A stretch of 64,000 bases of DNA from Candidatus Schekmanbacteria bacterium. GTDB lineage: Bacteria > Schekmanbacteria > GWA2-38-11 > J061. The notes under the pieces are model-generated. The model was given only the letters and a program-made list of their open reading frames with translations. It did not search any database and was not told where the DNA came from. The stretch spans positions 586,464 through 650,463 of the forward strand of contig JACRJM010000004.1 in assembly GCA_016219965.1 (NCBI GenBank), written 5' to 3'. Positions 28,720 through 36,629 of this stretch are shown in pieces (the first letter of the stretch is position 1; every line of letters starts with the position of its first letter). The translations under genes were made by a program, and so were the position numbers.

Positions 28720-28764
28720 CAAATGAAAAACCTTCGCAAAATATTTGAGAAGTCAAAGACCATA
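28720..28764 (+). repeat. Duplicated 5' end of the CoA-binding gene, copy 2 (intact gene)
   Basis: Partner of 18800-18844, with 42 of 45 bases identical. Here the sequence continues into the complete CoA-binding gene. Confidence 0.95.
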
Positions 28765-29142
28765 GCAGTTTACGGGATGTCTAAGAACCCTGACAAACCG
28801 GCGCAGCTTGTCCCTGCTTATTTCGTATCGCAGGACTACAATGTGGTTCCAATCAATCCTTCAGCAGATGAGATCATTGGCATTAAATGCCATAAGAACC
28901 TAAGTGACATATCTGAGCGGATAGACATCCTTGATGTTTTCCGTCCCTCTGAGGAAGCAGTTGAAGTTGTGAAAGAAGCTATAGAAAGAAGAAAGATAAA
29001 AGGCGACATAGACGTCATCTGGCTGCAGGAAGGCATCGTAAGCGATACCGCCCGCGAACTCGCAGAAAAAGAAGGCATTATCTTTATACAGGACAAATGC
29101 CTGTACAAAGAATACGTAAAGGTCTTCCCCGAAAGAGATTAA
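28723..29142 (+). CDS. CoA-binding domain protein (YccU-like)
   Basis: Small cytosolic Rossmann-fold protein of 139 residues. The nucleotide-binding start is IAVYGMSKNPDKPA, followed by the typical segments VVPINPSADEI and VIWLQEGI and the conserved late cysteine in QDKCLYKEY. The family binds CoA; its physiological role is poorly known. The gene lies 54 bases behind the giant gene and converges with the bd-like oxidase genes. Its first 45 bases also occur directly after the PIN gene, where the start would overlap the PIN stop, so it was probably once coupled to that gene. Confidence 0.9.
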   Translation: MKNLRKIFEKSKTIAVYGMSKNPDKPAQLVPAYFVSQDYNVVPINPSADEIIGIKCHKNLSDISERIDILDVFRPSEEAVEVVKEAIERRKIKGDIDVIWLQEGIVSDTARELAEKEGIIFIQDKCLYKEYVKVFPERD

Positions 29143-29154
29143 TCAGGCAATCAA

Positions 29155-30279
29155 TTATGCCTCTGCCTTCTTTGGACTCTTTGCAACCTGCATTACCATC
29201 CACACGACAATTCCTACACCTATCACAAAAAGAATAAGGAAAATTATAAGCGGGCTCCATTGAATGTTCACCTTTTCTCCAGTTACATCAAGATATGCTG
29301 ATAATTCCTTGTTCTGAACAATCTGGCGGCTTATGGCATTTAAGGCGAGCACAATAAACTGTGCAAGACCGATTGCCAATGCCTTCCCCTTTGTCAGTGA
29401 TTTGCGGAATAGTAAAATCAAAATGAAAGGTATTCCGGGTGCAACGGCAGTTAAAGCTGTGAGTATAAAAAAGTTACCTCCAAGCTGGTGAGCTCTGACA
29501 GCCGGATTAATGGCGCCGAAAAAATACCATGAGCCTGCTGCGGCAAACCATAAAATCCCGACAAGATACATTTTAAGCGCAAAATCAGATGTCCATTTTT
29601 TGTAATTATCTTTTTCGCTTCCCGCGAAAAAGCCGCTATCAATTATTACGTAGGCTGCCGTTGTCGTAATGGCAAGTCCGAACATCATGAGCCAGCGTGG
29701 TATAAGGACAGGGTCACCGATGTTTAGAGCAGTTCCAAGAGATGCCCCGCCAATGCTGTTAGCTTTCCACAGCGCTTCCCATGCCCCGATGTTTGTCATT
29801 AGACTGAAGCTGTTTGCAAAAAGAAACCCGATGAGCATGAAGGAAATTGCGGAAACCCAGCCTACCGCATATTTTATTCCGGTCATGGTTCCGCTTCGAA
29901 GCCCCACAACATAATAATAGACTCCGTAATATGCCGCTGTGAGCAGTATAAAAATACTGAACCAGGGCCATGCCATAAGTATTGTAGCAGGGTAGAAGAC
30001 CTTGTAATAAGCGACCTGTGTGAAGAGAAGCGGGACTATACCGAAATTTACGCCAATTGAAATTATAACCGGCATTGCATTAAGAACGCGGTCACTTAGT
30101 CGTTTACCGTTTTCTCCTCCAAACTTTCTAAGGAGGAGCATGGTTATAATCCCTGCATACCATATATTCATCGGTACCATGTGGAGTGTGAAACCGAGTA
30201 CCTTGAAGAAAACAATAAACCAGTAAGGTGCGGGAAACCCAAGTGCATTGTCAGGTGCAAGAAGTGTCATAGTCATCAT
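29155..30279 (-). CDS. bd-superfamily oxidase membrane subunit (second subunit)
   Basis: The integral membrane protein has 374 residues and about nine hydrophobic helices. The first helices contain FTLHMVPMNIWYAG, with a histidine and methionines placed like haem ligands of CydA-type proteins. The last helix is followed by a short lysine-rich tail. It resembles the quinol-loop-less relatives of CydA found in c-type bd-like oxidases more than classical CydB. It follows the larger subunit by 10 bases in the same operon. Together they would form an O2-reducing or related redox complex in the cytoplasmic membrane. The exact subfamily cannot be fixed from sequence reading alone. Confidence 0.7.
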   Translation of the reverse strand: MMTMTLLAPDNALGFPAPYWFIVFFKVLGFTLHMVPMNIWYAGIITMLLLRKFGGENGKRLSDRVLNAMPVIISIGVNFGIVPLLFTQVAYYKVFYPATILMAWPWFSIFILLTAAYYGVYYYVVGLRSGTMTGIKYAVGWVSAISFMLIGFLFANSFSLMTNIGAWEALWKANSIGGASLGTALNIGDPVLIPRWLMMFGLAITTTAAYVIIDSGFFAGSEKDNYKKWTSDFALKMYLVGILWFAAAGSWYFFGAINPAVRAHQLGGNFFILTALTAVAPGIPFILILLFRKSLTKGKALAIGLAQFIVLALNAISRQIVQNKELSAYLDVTGEKVNIQWSPLIIFLILFVIGVGIVVWMVMQVAKSPKKAEA

Positions 30280-30289
30280 CGTCTATCTC

Positions 30290-31663
30290 CTAATTCTCAC
30301 GGGGCAAGCCCTGAGGAAATGGTTTTGCAATTGATTGAATGTAATCTGTAAGCAACATTGCTTCTTCATCTGTACCGGCAAAGGGAGGCATGAAAAAGTG
30401 CGCCTGATCAAGATGCCTTAAAAGGGTTAATGTCATTTCAGGTGTCCAGCCGCGTGTAACTTGTCCAACAGCAGAATAACCATCGCCTGCTGCATGGCAG
30501 TCGTTACAGTGGTACTGGAAAAGGACTTCTCCGATTTTTATCCTTTCGCTTTGGGGAAGATTCAAAAGCTCTGCTTCGTTTATTTGTCCTTCAGGATTGA
30601 GCGCAGAAGGGTAATAGCTTGCAATAAAAGCTTTTGTCCATACTCCTCCTTCGAGATAGCCATTCTTCTTCAAGCTCGGTATCTCAGATGGAAGAATCTG
30701 ATTGCTGAGAACGACATCATAGACAACAAAAGGTTTGCGTACTGCTTCCCTTATGAACTCTCCTGTTCCTGTTGCAGCGAGACCGAAAGTGAAAAGCAAG
30801 ATAGCAAATCCGGGTGTTATCCACCCCGGGTTTCTGAATGGCCCCAGATAAAGCATAATGAACACAACTATGGTCAGGAGGAATATGAGTACCATGAGCA
30901 CATTTAAAACGCTTGCTGCTGCAAGCGCTGCCTTAGCTGATTCAGGAAGTGCAGCAAACCACCAGAGTCCTCCAACTGTTACAAGTATGGCGCCAAGAAG
31001 ACCCGGCTTTGTGGAGCGCGTGCTTATTAGCCCCTGCAGACTCTTATCCTTTAGGCGAAATGCAGCATGCATGTAGACATAAAGCGATGCCAGAAGAAGT
31101 GAACCTCCGGTTCGTGCAATTGTCTGCGGCAGAAACTGCGGATTAAGGAACGCAGACCAGAAGGACTGGTCTGCCGGCCAGTTTCCCGGGTGAAGCATAA
31201 AGGCTGTGATACCTGTTATAAGAACAAGGCTTATCCATGCAGAGATTCCATAAATCCACCCGATTGTCTGGTGGGTTTTTGAGCTAAGTCTGTCCCAGTA
31301 ATAATAAAAGATGAATGCCGAAGCGATCTCAAGAACAAAGAAAACATATTCCATTGCCCAGCCGAATACGAATATGTGAATCAATGCTTCCGTAGCAAGG
31401 GGAGAAGCAAGGCCGATTGTCCACCATATTCCTACACCGGTTATGGAGCCGTAAACAGCTGTTATAAGAATGAAGAACCATGCATGATCTTTTAAATAAC
31501 TTAAATAAGCCCGGTTCCCGGTTTTGTAGGCGTATTGAGTCTCGGCTGCAAGAAACAAACCTCCTCCTACCGCATACATGGAAACAAAAACATGAAACAC
31601 AGAAACACCTGCAATCAGCATCGGGGATGTTAGAAAGGGAACATACCACCAGGGATAATGCAT
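30290..31663 (-). CDS. bd-superfamily oxidase subunit I with fused cytochrome c domain
   Basis: The N-terminal part of this 457-residue protein has about eight membrane helices resembling CydA. FHVFVSMYAVGGG carries a histidine in the first helix, and SPLATEALIH keeps a glutamate at the position recalled as E99 in E. coli. The classical quinol-binding loop is absent. The C-terminal part (about 365-457) is a monohaem cytochrome c domain with CNDCH at residues 386-390 and a likely axial Met in FMPPFAG. Electrons may therefore enter from a c-type carrier and not from quinol. GGAGGA lies 7 bases before the ATG. The second subunit follows 10 bases downstream. Confidence 0.78.
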   Translation of the reverse strand: MHYPWWYVPFLTSPMLIAGVSVFHVFVSMYAVGGGLFLAAETQYAYKTGNRAYLSYLKDHAWFFILITAVYGSITGVGIWWTIGLASPLATEALIHIFVFGWAMEYVFFVLEIASAFIFYYYWDRLSSKTHQTIGWIYGISAWISLVLITGITAFMLHPGNWPADQSFWSAFLNPQFLPQTIARTGGSLLLASLYVYMHAAFRLKDKSLQGLISTRSTKPGLLGAILVTVGGLWWFAALPESAKAALAAASVLNVLMVLIFLLTIVVFIMLYLGPFRNPGWITPGFAILLFTFGLAATGTGEFIREAVRKPFVVYDVVLSNQILPSEIPSLKKNGYLEGGVWTKAFIASYYPSALNPEGQINEAELLNLPQSERIKIGEVLFQYHCNDCHAAGDGYSAVGQVTRGWTPEMTLTLLRHLDQAHFFMPPFAGTDEEAMLLTDYIQSIAKPFPQGLPREN

Positions 31664-31670
31664 TTTCTCT

Positions 31671-31676
31671 TCCTCC
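31671..31676 (-). promoter_or_regulatory. Shine-Dalgarno of the bd-like oxidase operon
   Basis: GGAGGA on the minus strand, 7 bases before the ATG of subunit I, confirms the start. Confidence 0.8.
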
Positions 31677-31922
31677 AGTTTATAATTTAATTGATTAACA
31701 TACTTCTCAATAATGCCATGCGAATATTATAGATAGGAATATTCTATACAGCCCTTGCAAATTTGTTGCCAATTTGAACCATGAATATTTGTATTTTAAA
31801 ACAGATAGTTAGGAGGAAGGGGTATTGGGAGCCAGTTTTTTTGTTTCATTTAAGAAAATATTGTTAAAAATAAGAAACATTAAATAAGATAAGATGACAA
31901 ATAGATAATGATAGGAACACAA

Positions 31923-31960
31923 AAAAAAGTTCCCTGTACAGAGGTGCAGGGAACTTTTTT
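31923..31960. terminator. Strong bidirectional intrinsic terminator
   Basis: Perfect 14-base arms (AAAAAAGTTCCCTG / CAGGGAACTTTTTT) surround a 10-base loop. There are T-runs on both strands. It lies 18 bases behind the stop of the secreted propeller/CARDB gene. Confidence 0.92.
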
Positions 31961-31978
31961 AGGGATGGTGCGTTATAG

Positions 31979-34483
31979 CTATTTTACAGTAATTTTATTC
32001 GATACGACTGTGTTGTTATTCTCAGACATCTCTTCAATTGAAGAAGCGCTGTCGCAGACAGCTTTCAGATAGTATTTTCCGGGTTTCAGATTCTTCGCCG
32101 GTTTCCATTTCAAAACAACGGTCTTGCTTTTGTTTGCTGATATGCTTCCAATTGATTTGGTTGCAAGCAGAGTATCATTATCCATATCCGCATCAGAATT
32201 ATTGGAAGAAAGGTAGAAGCTTACTTTTGATGCTGCTGCGGCAGTCCCGATGTTCTTTACAACAGCACGAACTTTTGAGGTTATTTTACGTTTCACTTTT
32301 GATGATACCTTGATGGAGCCGGCTTTTAGGTCAGGCAGATCTGTCTGCTCAGTAGTCTGCGCATAAAGACCTGTCCCTGTTCCTACCAGCAGGTCGTCCC
32401 AGTAAAGGACGTTAATGTCAGTGCCAACAGGATATTCATAGCCTAGCACCCATGATGCCCCGTCATAATAGTAAATATCTTCTCCGACAGCAATATAAGG
32501 AGTTTCATTGTCAGATGAGTCTTTTCCTATTGTTACAGCAGTTGCGCTCCTGTTGAGCGGCAGTCCGTCAGTGTTCATCATCTTCCATGTTGTTGTTCCT
32601 ACTGCCATGACATAAATCCGTGGTTCATTGGTGCTGTTGCCTCCGGCTGCATAGACATCGCCGTTCGAATTTATTGCAAGGCTGTTGGCTCCGAAGTTTG
32701 TGATGTTTGTTTCTGTTTCAGATGAAACCATATCATTACTGAAGGTTGAAATCCCGCTTGGGACATCGTAGTTAATAGTCTTTACTCCATAAGAGGAAGT
32801 GACACCGTCGTTCACATATTCGCACCCTGCATATATGGTTGTGGTGATACCGCTGTCACTGACAATGAGCAGATCTTTGACTTCAGCGTTATATACTCCT
32901 GTGTCAACCATCGCCCATGAAGGATCCACCGAGCTTGCATCCTGAGTTATAAGTATGCCTCCCTTTACTCCGCTTGAAGAAGAATTGATGCCTACAACGA
33001 CAACATCCGGATTGTCAGGATGAATGGCAACACTTGCGACGCGGCTGTTGTAATTAAATGTTCCGCTGTAAGCCGTTTCTTCAGTAGAAAAGATCATGCT
33101 CCAGGTAGAGCCGGCATCAGAAGTTCTATAAAGCCGCACATTACCGGCATATGCTGTTCCTCCCGACGTGTCACTTTTATCCATTGCAATGGAATAATAT
33201 GGCGAGCCGTCATTGTTGGGAAAAAAGGTCGTCCATGTCGGAGAAGAAGCATTATAATCTTTGACCTGTCTGATTCCTGCTTTTGAAGCAAGCCATCCGA
33301 TGGTCTTGTCGCTATTCATATCAAAATCATTTACCTGAACTGCTTCAACGCCATCATCTATTTCGATGAGATCAACGCCACTGTTAATTGAAGCACCGAT
33401 TCCCAGGTCAGTGGTAAGATAGATTACATTACTGTTATTAGGGTCAGCAAAAACAGCACCGTCATTTGAATGCGTCTCACTTGTTCCACCGTTAGGCATT
33501 GCATGCCAGCTTCCGTCTTCTCCTTTGTTTGTGTTCACGGCTGAGCCGAAATACACGTAATAAGCATCAGCCGTTCCGCCCGCGGCAATATTACTTCCGG
33601 ATGTTCCGCCAATACCTGTAAAGACAGAATGCCATGTAGCACCATGATCATCTGTGTAAGCAATGAATTTTGTCTGTGCGGGCTCGACAGATTCCTGTGC
33701 ACCGACAAATATCCTCCCGTCAGGACCTATGCCGAATGCCCTGTAATCCCTTTCACTCCCAAGATCAACAACCGGCAGCATTGAAAATGTACTCCCTGAA
33801 GTCAACGAGCTATACGTTTCTGATGACTCATATATTTTGGGGGATGTGCCGGGCTGAAATATATAGACTAAACTGGTGGCCGGATTTACGAGCAACCGCA
33901 CACCTGCAGGGGCGCCGCCGCTGCCGACATCAATGGGACTTGAAACGCTTTCGGTGAAGGTCCCGTTTCCTGCTATGGACCCGAAATGGAGCTTGATGTT
34001 TCCCTCCATTACGAGATAGAAAAGCATGCTGTTGTAAACAGTTACAGACTGGGCATTGCTGTCAACTATCGTATTGATTGTCCCTGCTGTGGTTGAACAG
34101 CTTAGAAGCTTCCCATCATTGATTGAAAAAAGATATCCCGAGTTTCCATCGGCTGCGAAGGAAGTAATACTTTTCCCATAACCGTCATCACTGTCCATGT
34201 CAGGCACAGGCTGAAATGCACTGTACGTAGGTGTTATCACTGAATGGTCGACATCGGCATAGAACATAGAATTTGCGCTTTCTGTAGAAATGAAAATTCT
34301 TGTAGTTGTAGAGCTTATTGGTGCTGCATCAATCCAGTTTATCCTTCCACCATATACCTTCTGTGTAACGGGAGATGTCAGTCCGCTGCCATGAACTGTT
34401 GATGAAATGCATAATGAGATAAAAATAAATAAAATGGAAAACAATAAGGAAAATCTTTGAATTCTCTGCTGAAGTATAAGCAT
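31979..34483 (-). CDS. Secreted beta-propeller (BNR/Asp-box-like) protein with C-terminal CARDB
   Basis: The 834-residue protein has a signal peptide (about residues 1-33). The body is a series of Asp-box-like elements such as SDAGSTWSMIF and DDHGATWHSVF, the pattern of sialidase/sortilin/Ycf48-type propellers. The last 120 residues form a CARDB domain (LPDLKAGSIKV ... SENNNTVVSNK), the same class found in the giant subtilase. No enzymatic residues of a sialidase were recognised, so an adhesive or structural role is as likely. GGGAGG precedes the ATG. It is monocistronic, ended by a strong terminator and divergent from glgB. Confidence 0.7.
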   Translation of the reverse strand: MLILQQRIQRFSLLFSILFIFISLCISSTVHGSGLTSPVTQKVYGGRINWIDAAPISSTTTRIFISTESANSMFYADVDHSVITPTYSAFQPVPDMDSDDGYGKSITSFAADGNSGYLFSINDGKLLSCSTTAGTINTIVDSNAQSVTVYNSMLFYLVMEGNIKLHFGSIAGNGTFTESVSSPIDVGSGGAPAGVRLLVNPATSLVYIFQPGTSPKIYESSETYSSLTSGSTFSMLPVVDLGSERDYRAFGIGPDGRIFVGAQESVEPAQTKFIAYTDDHGATWHSVFTGIGGTSGSNIAAGGTADAYYVYFGSAVNTNKGEDGSWHAMPNGGTSETHSNDGAVFADPNNSNVIYLTTDLGIGASINSGVDLIEIDDGVEAVQVNDFDMNSDKTIGWLASKAGIRQVKDYNASSPTWTTFFPNNDGSPYYSIAMDKSDTSGGTAYAGNVRLYRTSDAGSTWSMIFSTEETAYSGTFNYNSRVASVAIHPDNPDVVVVGINSSSSGVKGGILITQDASSVDPSWAMVDTGVYNAEVKDLLIVSDSGITTTIYAGCEYVNDGVTSSYGVKTINYDVPSGISTFSNDMVSSETETNITNFGANSLAINSNGDVYAAGGNSTNEPRIYVMAVGTTTWKMMNTDGLPLNRSATAVTIGKDSSDNETPYIAVGEDIYYYDGASWVLGYEYPVGTDINVLYWDDLLVGTGTGLYAQTTEQTDLPDLKAGSIKVSSKVKRKITSKVRAVVKNIGTAAAASKVSFYLSSNNSDADMDNDTLLATKSIGSISANKSKTVVLKWKPAKNLKPGKYYLKAVCDSASSIEEMSENNNTVVSNKITVK

Positions 34484-34700
34484 AGGATTACCTCCCGGGT
34501 TAAGGTTGGCTTATAGGCGGACTCTTTGTCGTCATATGAATTTTTAAATGTTAATTAAACTTAAAGCTCTGCTATTGTGTTGAGGCTTTAAACCTTGAAT
34601 AGTGATAAACTAATAGAATAAAATAATAATAATTTTATATGCACAAAACGGAGAGCGTAATTACTGTTATAAAGTTTAACCATGCAAGCCAGTTTAAACT

Positions 34701-34706
34701 AAGGAG
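34701..34706 (+). promoter_or_regulatory. Shine-Dalgarno deciding the glgB GTG start
   Basis: AAGGAG lies 9 bases before the GTG at 34716 and supports this non-ATG start. Confidence 0.8.
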
Positions 34707-34715
34707 AATAAAAAG

Positions 34716-36626
34716 GTGAATGTCAGGAAAATTTCTTTTATAACAGATGATGATGTTTACCTTTTTAAGGAAGGCAATCATTTCAAACTTTATGAAAAGC
34801 TTGGTGCACGCATTTGCATAGATGACGGGACTCCCGGGACTTATTTTGCAGTCTGGGCGCCAAATGCATCTACAGTTTCTGTAACCGGAGATTTCAATGG
34901 ATGGAATAACAAATCGCACAGGCTTTATTCAAGGTCTGACAGCTCCGGTATATGGGAAGGTTTTATTCCGGGTATCGGTAAAGGCGATATTTACAAGTAT
35001 CACATAAAATCCCATTACCATAATTACAGAGTCAGTAAGGCAGACCCTTTTGCATTACTTTATGAAACTCCTCCTAAAACCGCTTCAGTAATATGGGACT
35101 TAAATTATAAATGGGATGATGCAGAATGGATGGGAAAAAGGCATGCTGCCAATTCAATCCATGCTCCCATGTCTATTTATGAAATTCACATCGGCTCATG
35201 GCGCAAGGTGCCAGAAGATGGAAACCGTCCTCTCACATATCGTGAAATGGCGGATTATCTTCCCGATTACGTCAGCTCTATGGGATTCACACATGTTGAA
35301 TTTCTTCCCGTAACAGAGCATCCGTTTTACGGCTCATGGGGTTATCAGTCTTTAGGCTATTTTGCACCAACAAGCAGATACGGGACCCCTCAGGATTTTA
35401 TGTATCTTATCGACTCTCTTCACAAACATAACATTGGAGTTATCTTTGACTGGGTGCCTTCGCATTTCCCCGGAGATGAACATGGGCTTTCTTATTTTGA
35501 CGGGACTCATCTTTATGAACATTCCGACCCAAAACAGGGTTTTCATCCTGACTGGAAAAGTTACATATTCAACCATGATAGATACGAGGTTCGCGCATTT
35601 CTTGTGAGCAGTGCTATTTTCTGGTTTGATAAATTCCATATTGACGGGCTCAGAGTGGATGCGGTTGCCTCAATGCTTTATCTAGATTATTCGAGAGAAA
35701 ATGGGGAATGGGTGCCTAACCATTATGGCGGAAGGGAAAACCTCGGGGCAATTTATTTTTTACGCCGGTTGAATGAAGCTGTTTACTCCGATTACCCTGA
35801 TGTCCAGATGATAGCTGAAGAATCCAGCGCATGGCCTATGGTGTCAAGACCTACATATGTCGGGGGTCTTGGGTTTGGCATGAAATGGAATATGGGATGG
35901 ATGCACGATACGCTCGAGTATTTTACAAAAGACCCAATCCACAGAAAGCACCATCATAATCAGCTTACTTTCAGCATTTGGTATGCATTCTTTGAAAATT
36001 TTCTTTTACCCCTTTCTCATGATGAGGTTGTTTTCGGGAAGGGCTCTCTCATAGGAAAAATGCCGGGTGATTACTGGCAGAAGTTTGCAAACCTCCGCCT
36101 CCTCTTTGGCTATATGTACGGCCACTCAGGGAAAAAGCTTCTCTTTATGGGCGGTGAGTTTGCCCAGTGGAGCGAGTGGTATCATGAGACAAGCCTGGAC
36201 TGGAATCTTCTTGAATATGAAAAACATCAGCAGATACAAAGATGGGTGCAGGATTTAAACCGTTTATACAGGGCTGAACCTGCGATGTATGAACTTGATG
36301 CAGATCGGGAGGGTTTTGAATGGGTGGATTTCAGCGACTGGGAAGGGAGCATAATAAGTTTCATCAGGAAGGGCAGGACTGTAAATGACCTGGTGCTTGT
36401 GATCTGTAATTTTACTCCTGTAACACGGACAGGATATAAAATCGGAGTTCCAAGGGAAGGGTTTTGGAAAGAGGTACTTAACAGCGACAGCTCGGAGTAC
36501 GGAGGAAGCAATAACGGGAATTCAGGCGGTGTCAATGCCGGTAAAGATAGTTCATACGGGCATGGTTTTTCGGTCTCTTTGACGATTCCGCCGCTTGCTG
36601 TGATTTTCATGAAACATTCCGGATAA
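34716..36626 (+). CDS. glgB: 1,4-alpha-glucan branching enzyme
   Basis: GH13 enzyme that makes alpha-1,6 branches in glycogen. The 636 residues include an N-terminal CBM48 domain (YFAVWAPNASTVSVTGDFNGW) and the catalytic barrel. The nucleophile is D315 in GLRVDAVAS, the acid/base E368 in IAEES, and the third acid D436 in LSHDEVV. The C-terminal beta domain has a serine/glycine-rich insert near residues 588-615. It starts at GTG behind AAGGAG. The GH57 gene follows 3 bases later, so the two are likely co-translated parts of one alpha-glucan pathway. Confidence 0.97.
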   Translation: MNVRKISFITDDDVYLFKEGNHFKLYEKLGARICIDDGTPGTYFAVWAPNASTVSVTGDFNGWNNKSHRLYSRSDSSGIWEGFIPGIGKGDIYKYHIKSHYHNYRVSKADPFALLYETPPKTASVIWDLNYKWDDAEWMGKRHAANSIHAPMSIYEIHIGSWRKVPEDGNRPLTYREMADYLPDYVSSMGFTHVEFLPVTEHPFYGSWGYQSLGYFAPTSRYGTPQDFMYLIDSLHKHNIGVIFDWVPSHFPGDEHGLSYFDGTHLYEHSDPKQGFHPDWKSYIFNHDRYEVRAFLVSSAIFWFDKFHIDGLRVDAVASMLYLDYSRENGEWVPNHYGGRENLGAIYFLRRLNEAVYSDYPDVQMIAEESSAWPMVSRPTYVGGLGFGMKWNMGWMHDTLEYFTKDPIHRKHHHNQLTFSIWYAFFENFLLPLSHDEVVFGKGSLIGKMPGDYWQKFANLRLLFGYMYGHSGKKLLFMGGEFAQWSEWYHETSLDWNLLEYEKHQQIQRWVQDLNRLYRAEPAMYELDADREGFEWVDFSDWEGSIISFIRKGRTVNDLVLVICNFTPVTRTGYKIGVPREGFWKEVLNSDSSEYGGSNNGNSGGVNAGKDSSYGHGFSVSLTIPPLAVIFMKHSG

Positions 36627-36629
36627 AAC

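Larger units (their letters stand above)
31664..31978. other. Upstream region of the oxidase operon
   Basis: About 315 bases without a gene. Besides the Shine-Dalgarno it has a minus-strand TATAAT (31726-31731) without a good -35, and two GAATATT direct repeats about 15 bases apart (31722 and 31737) that could bind a regulator. Its right end holds the bidirectional terminator of the gene to the right. No FNR-type TTGAT-N4-ATCAA site was seen. Confidence 0.4.

Noticed and set aside
18800-28764. A classical transposon carrying the giant gene
   Set aside because: There is no transposase or terminal inverted repeat, and the 45-base duplication is too long for common target-site duplications.
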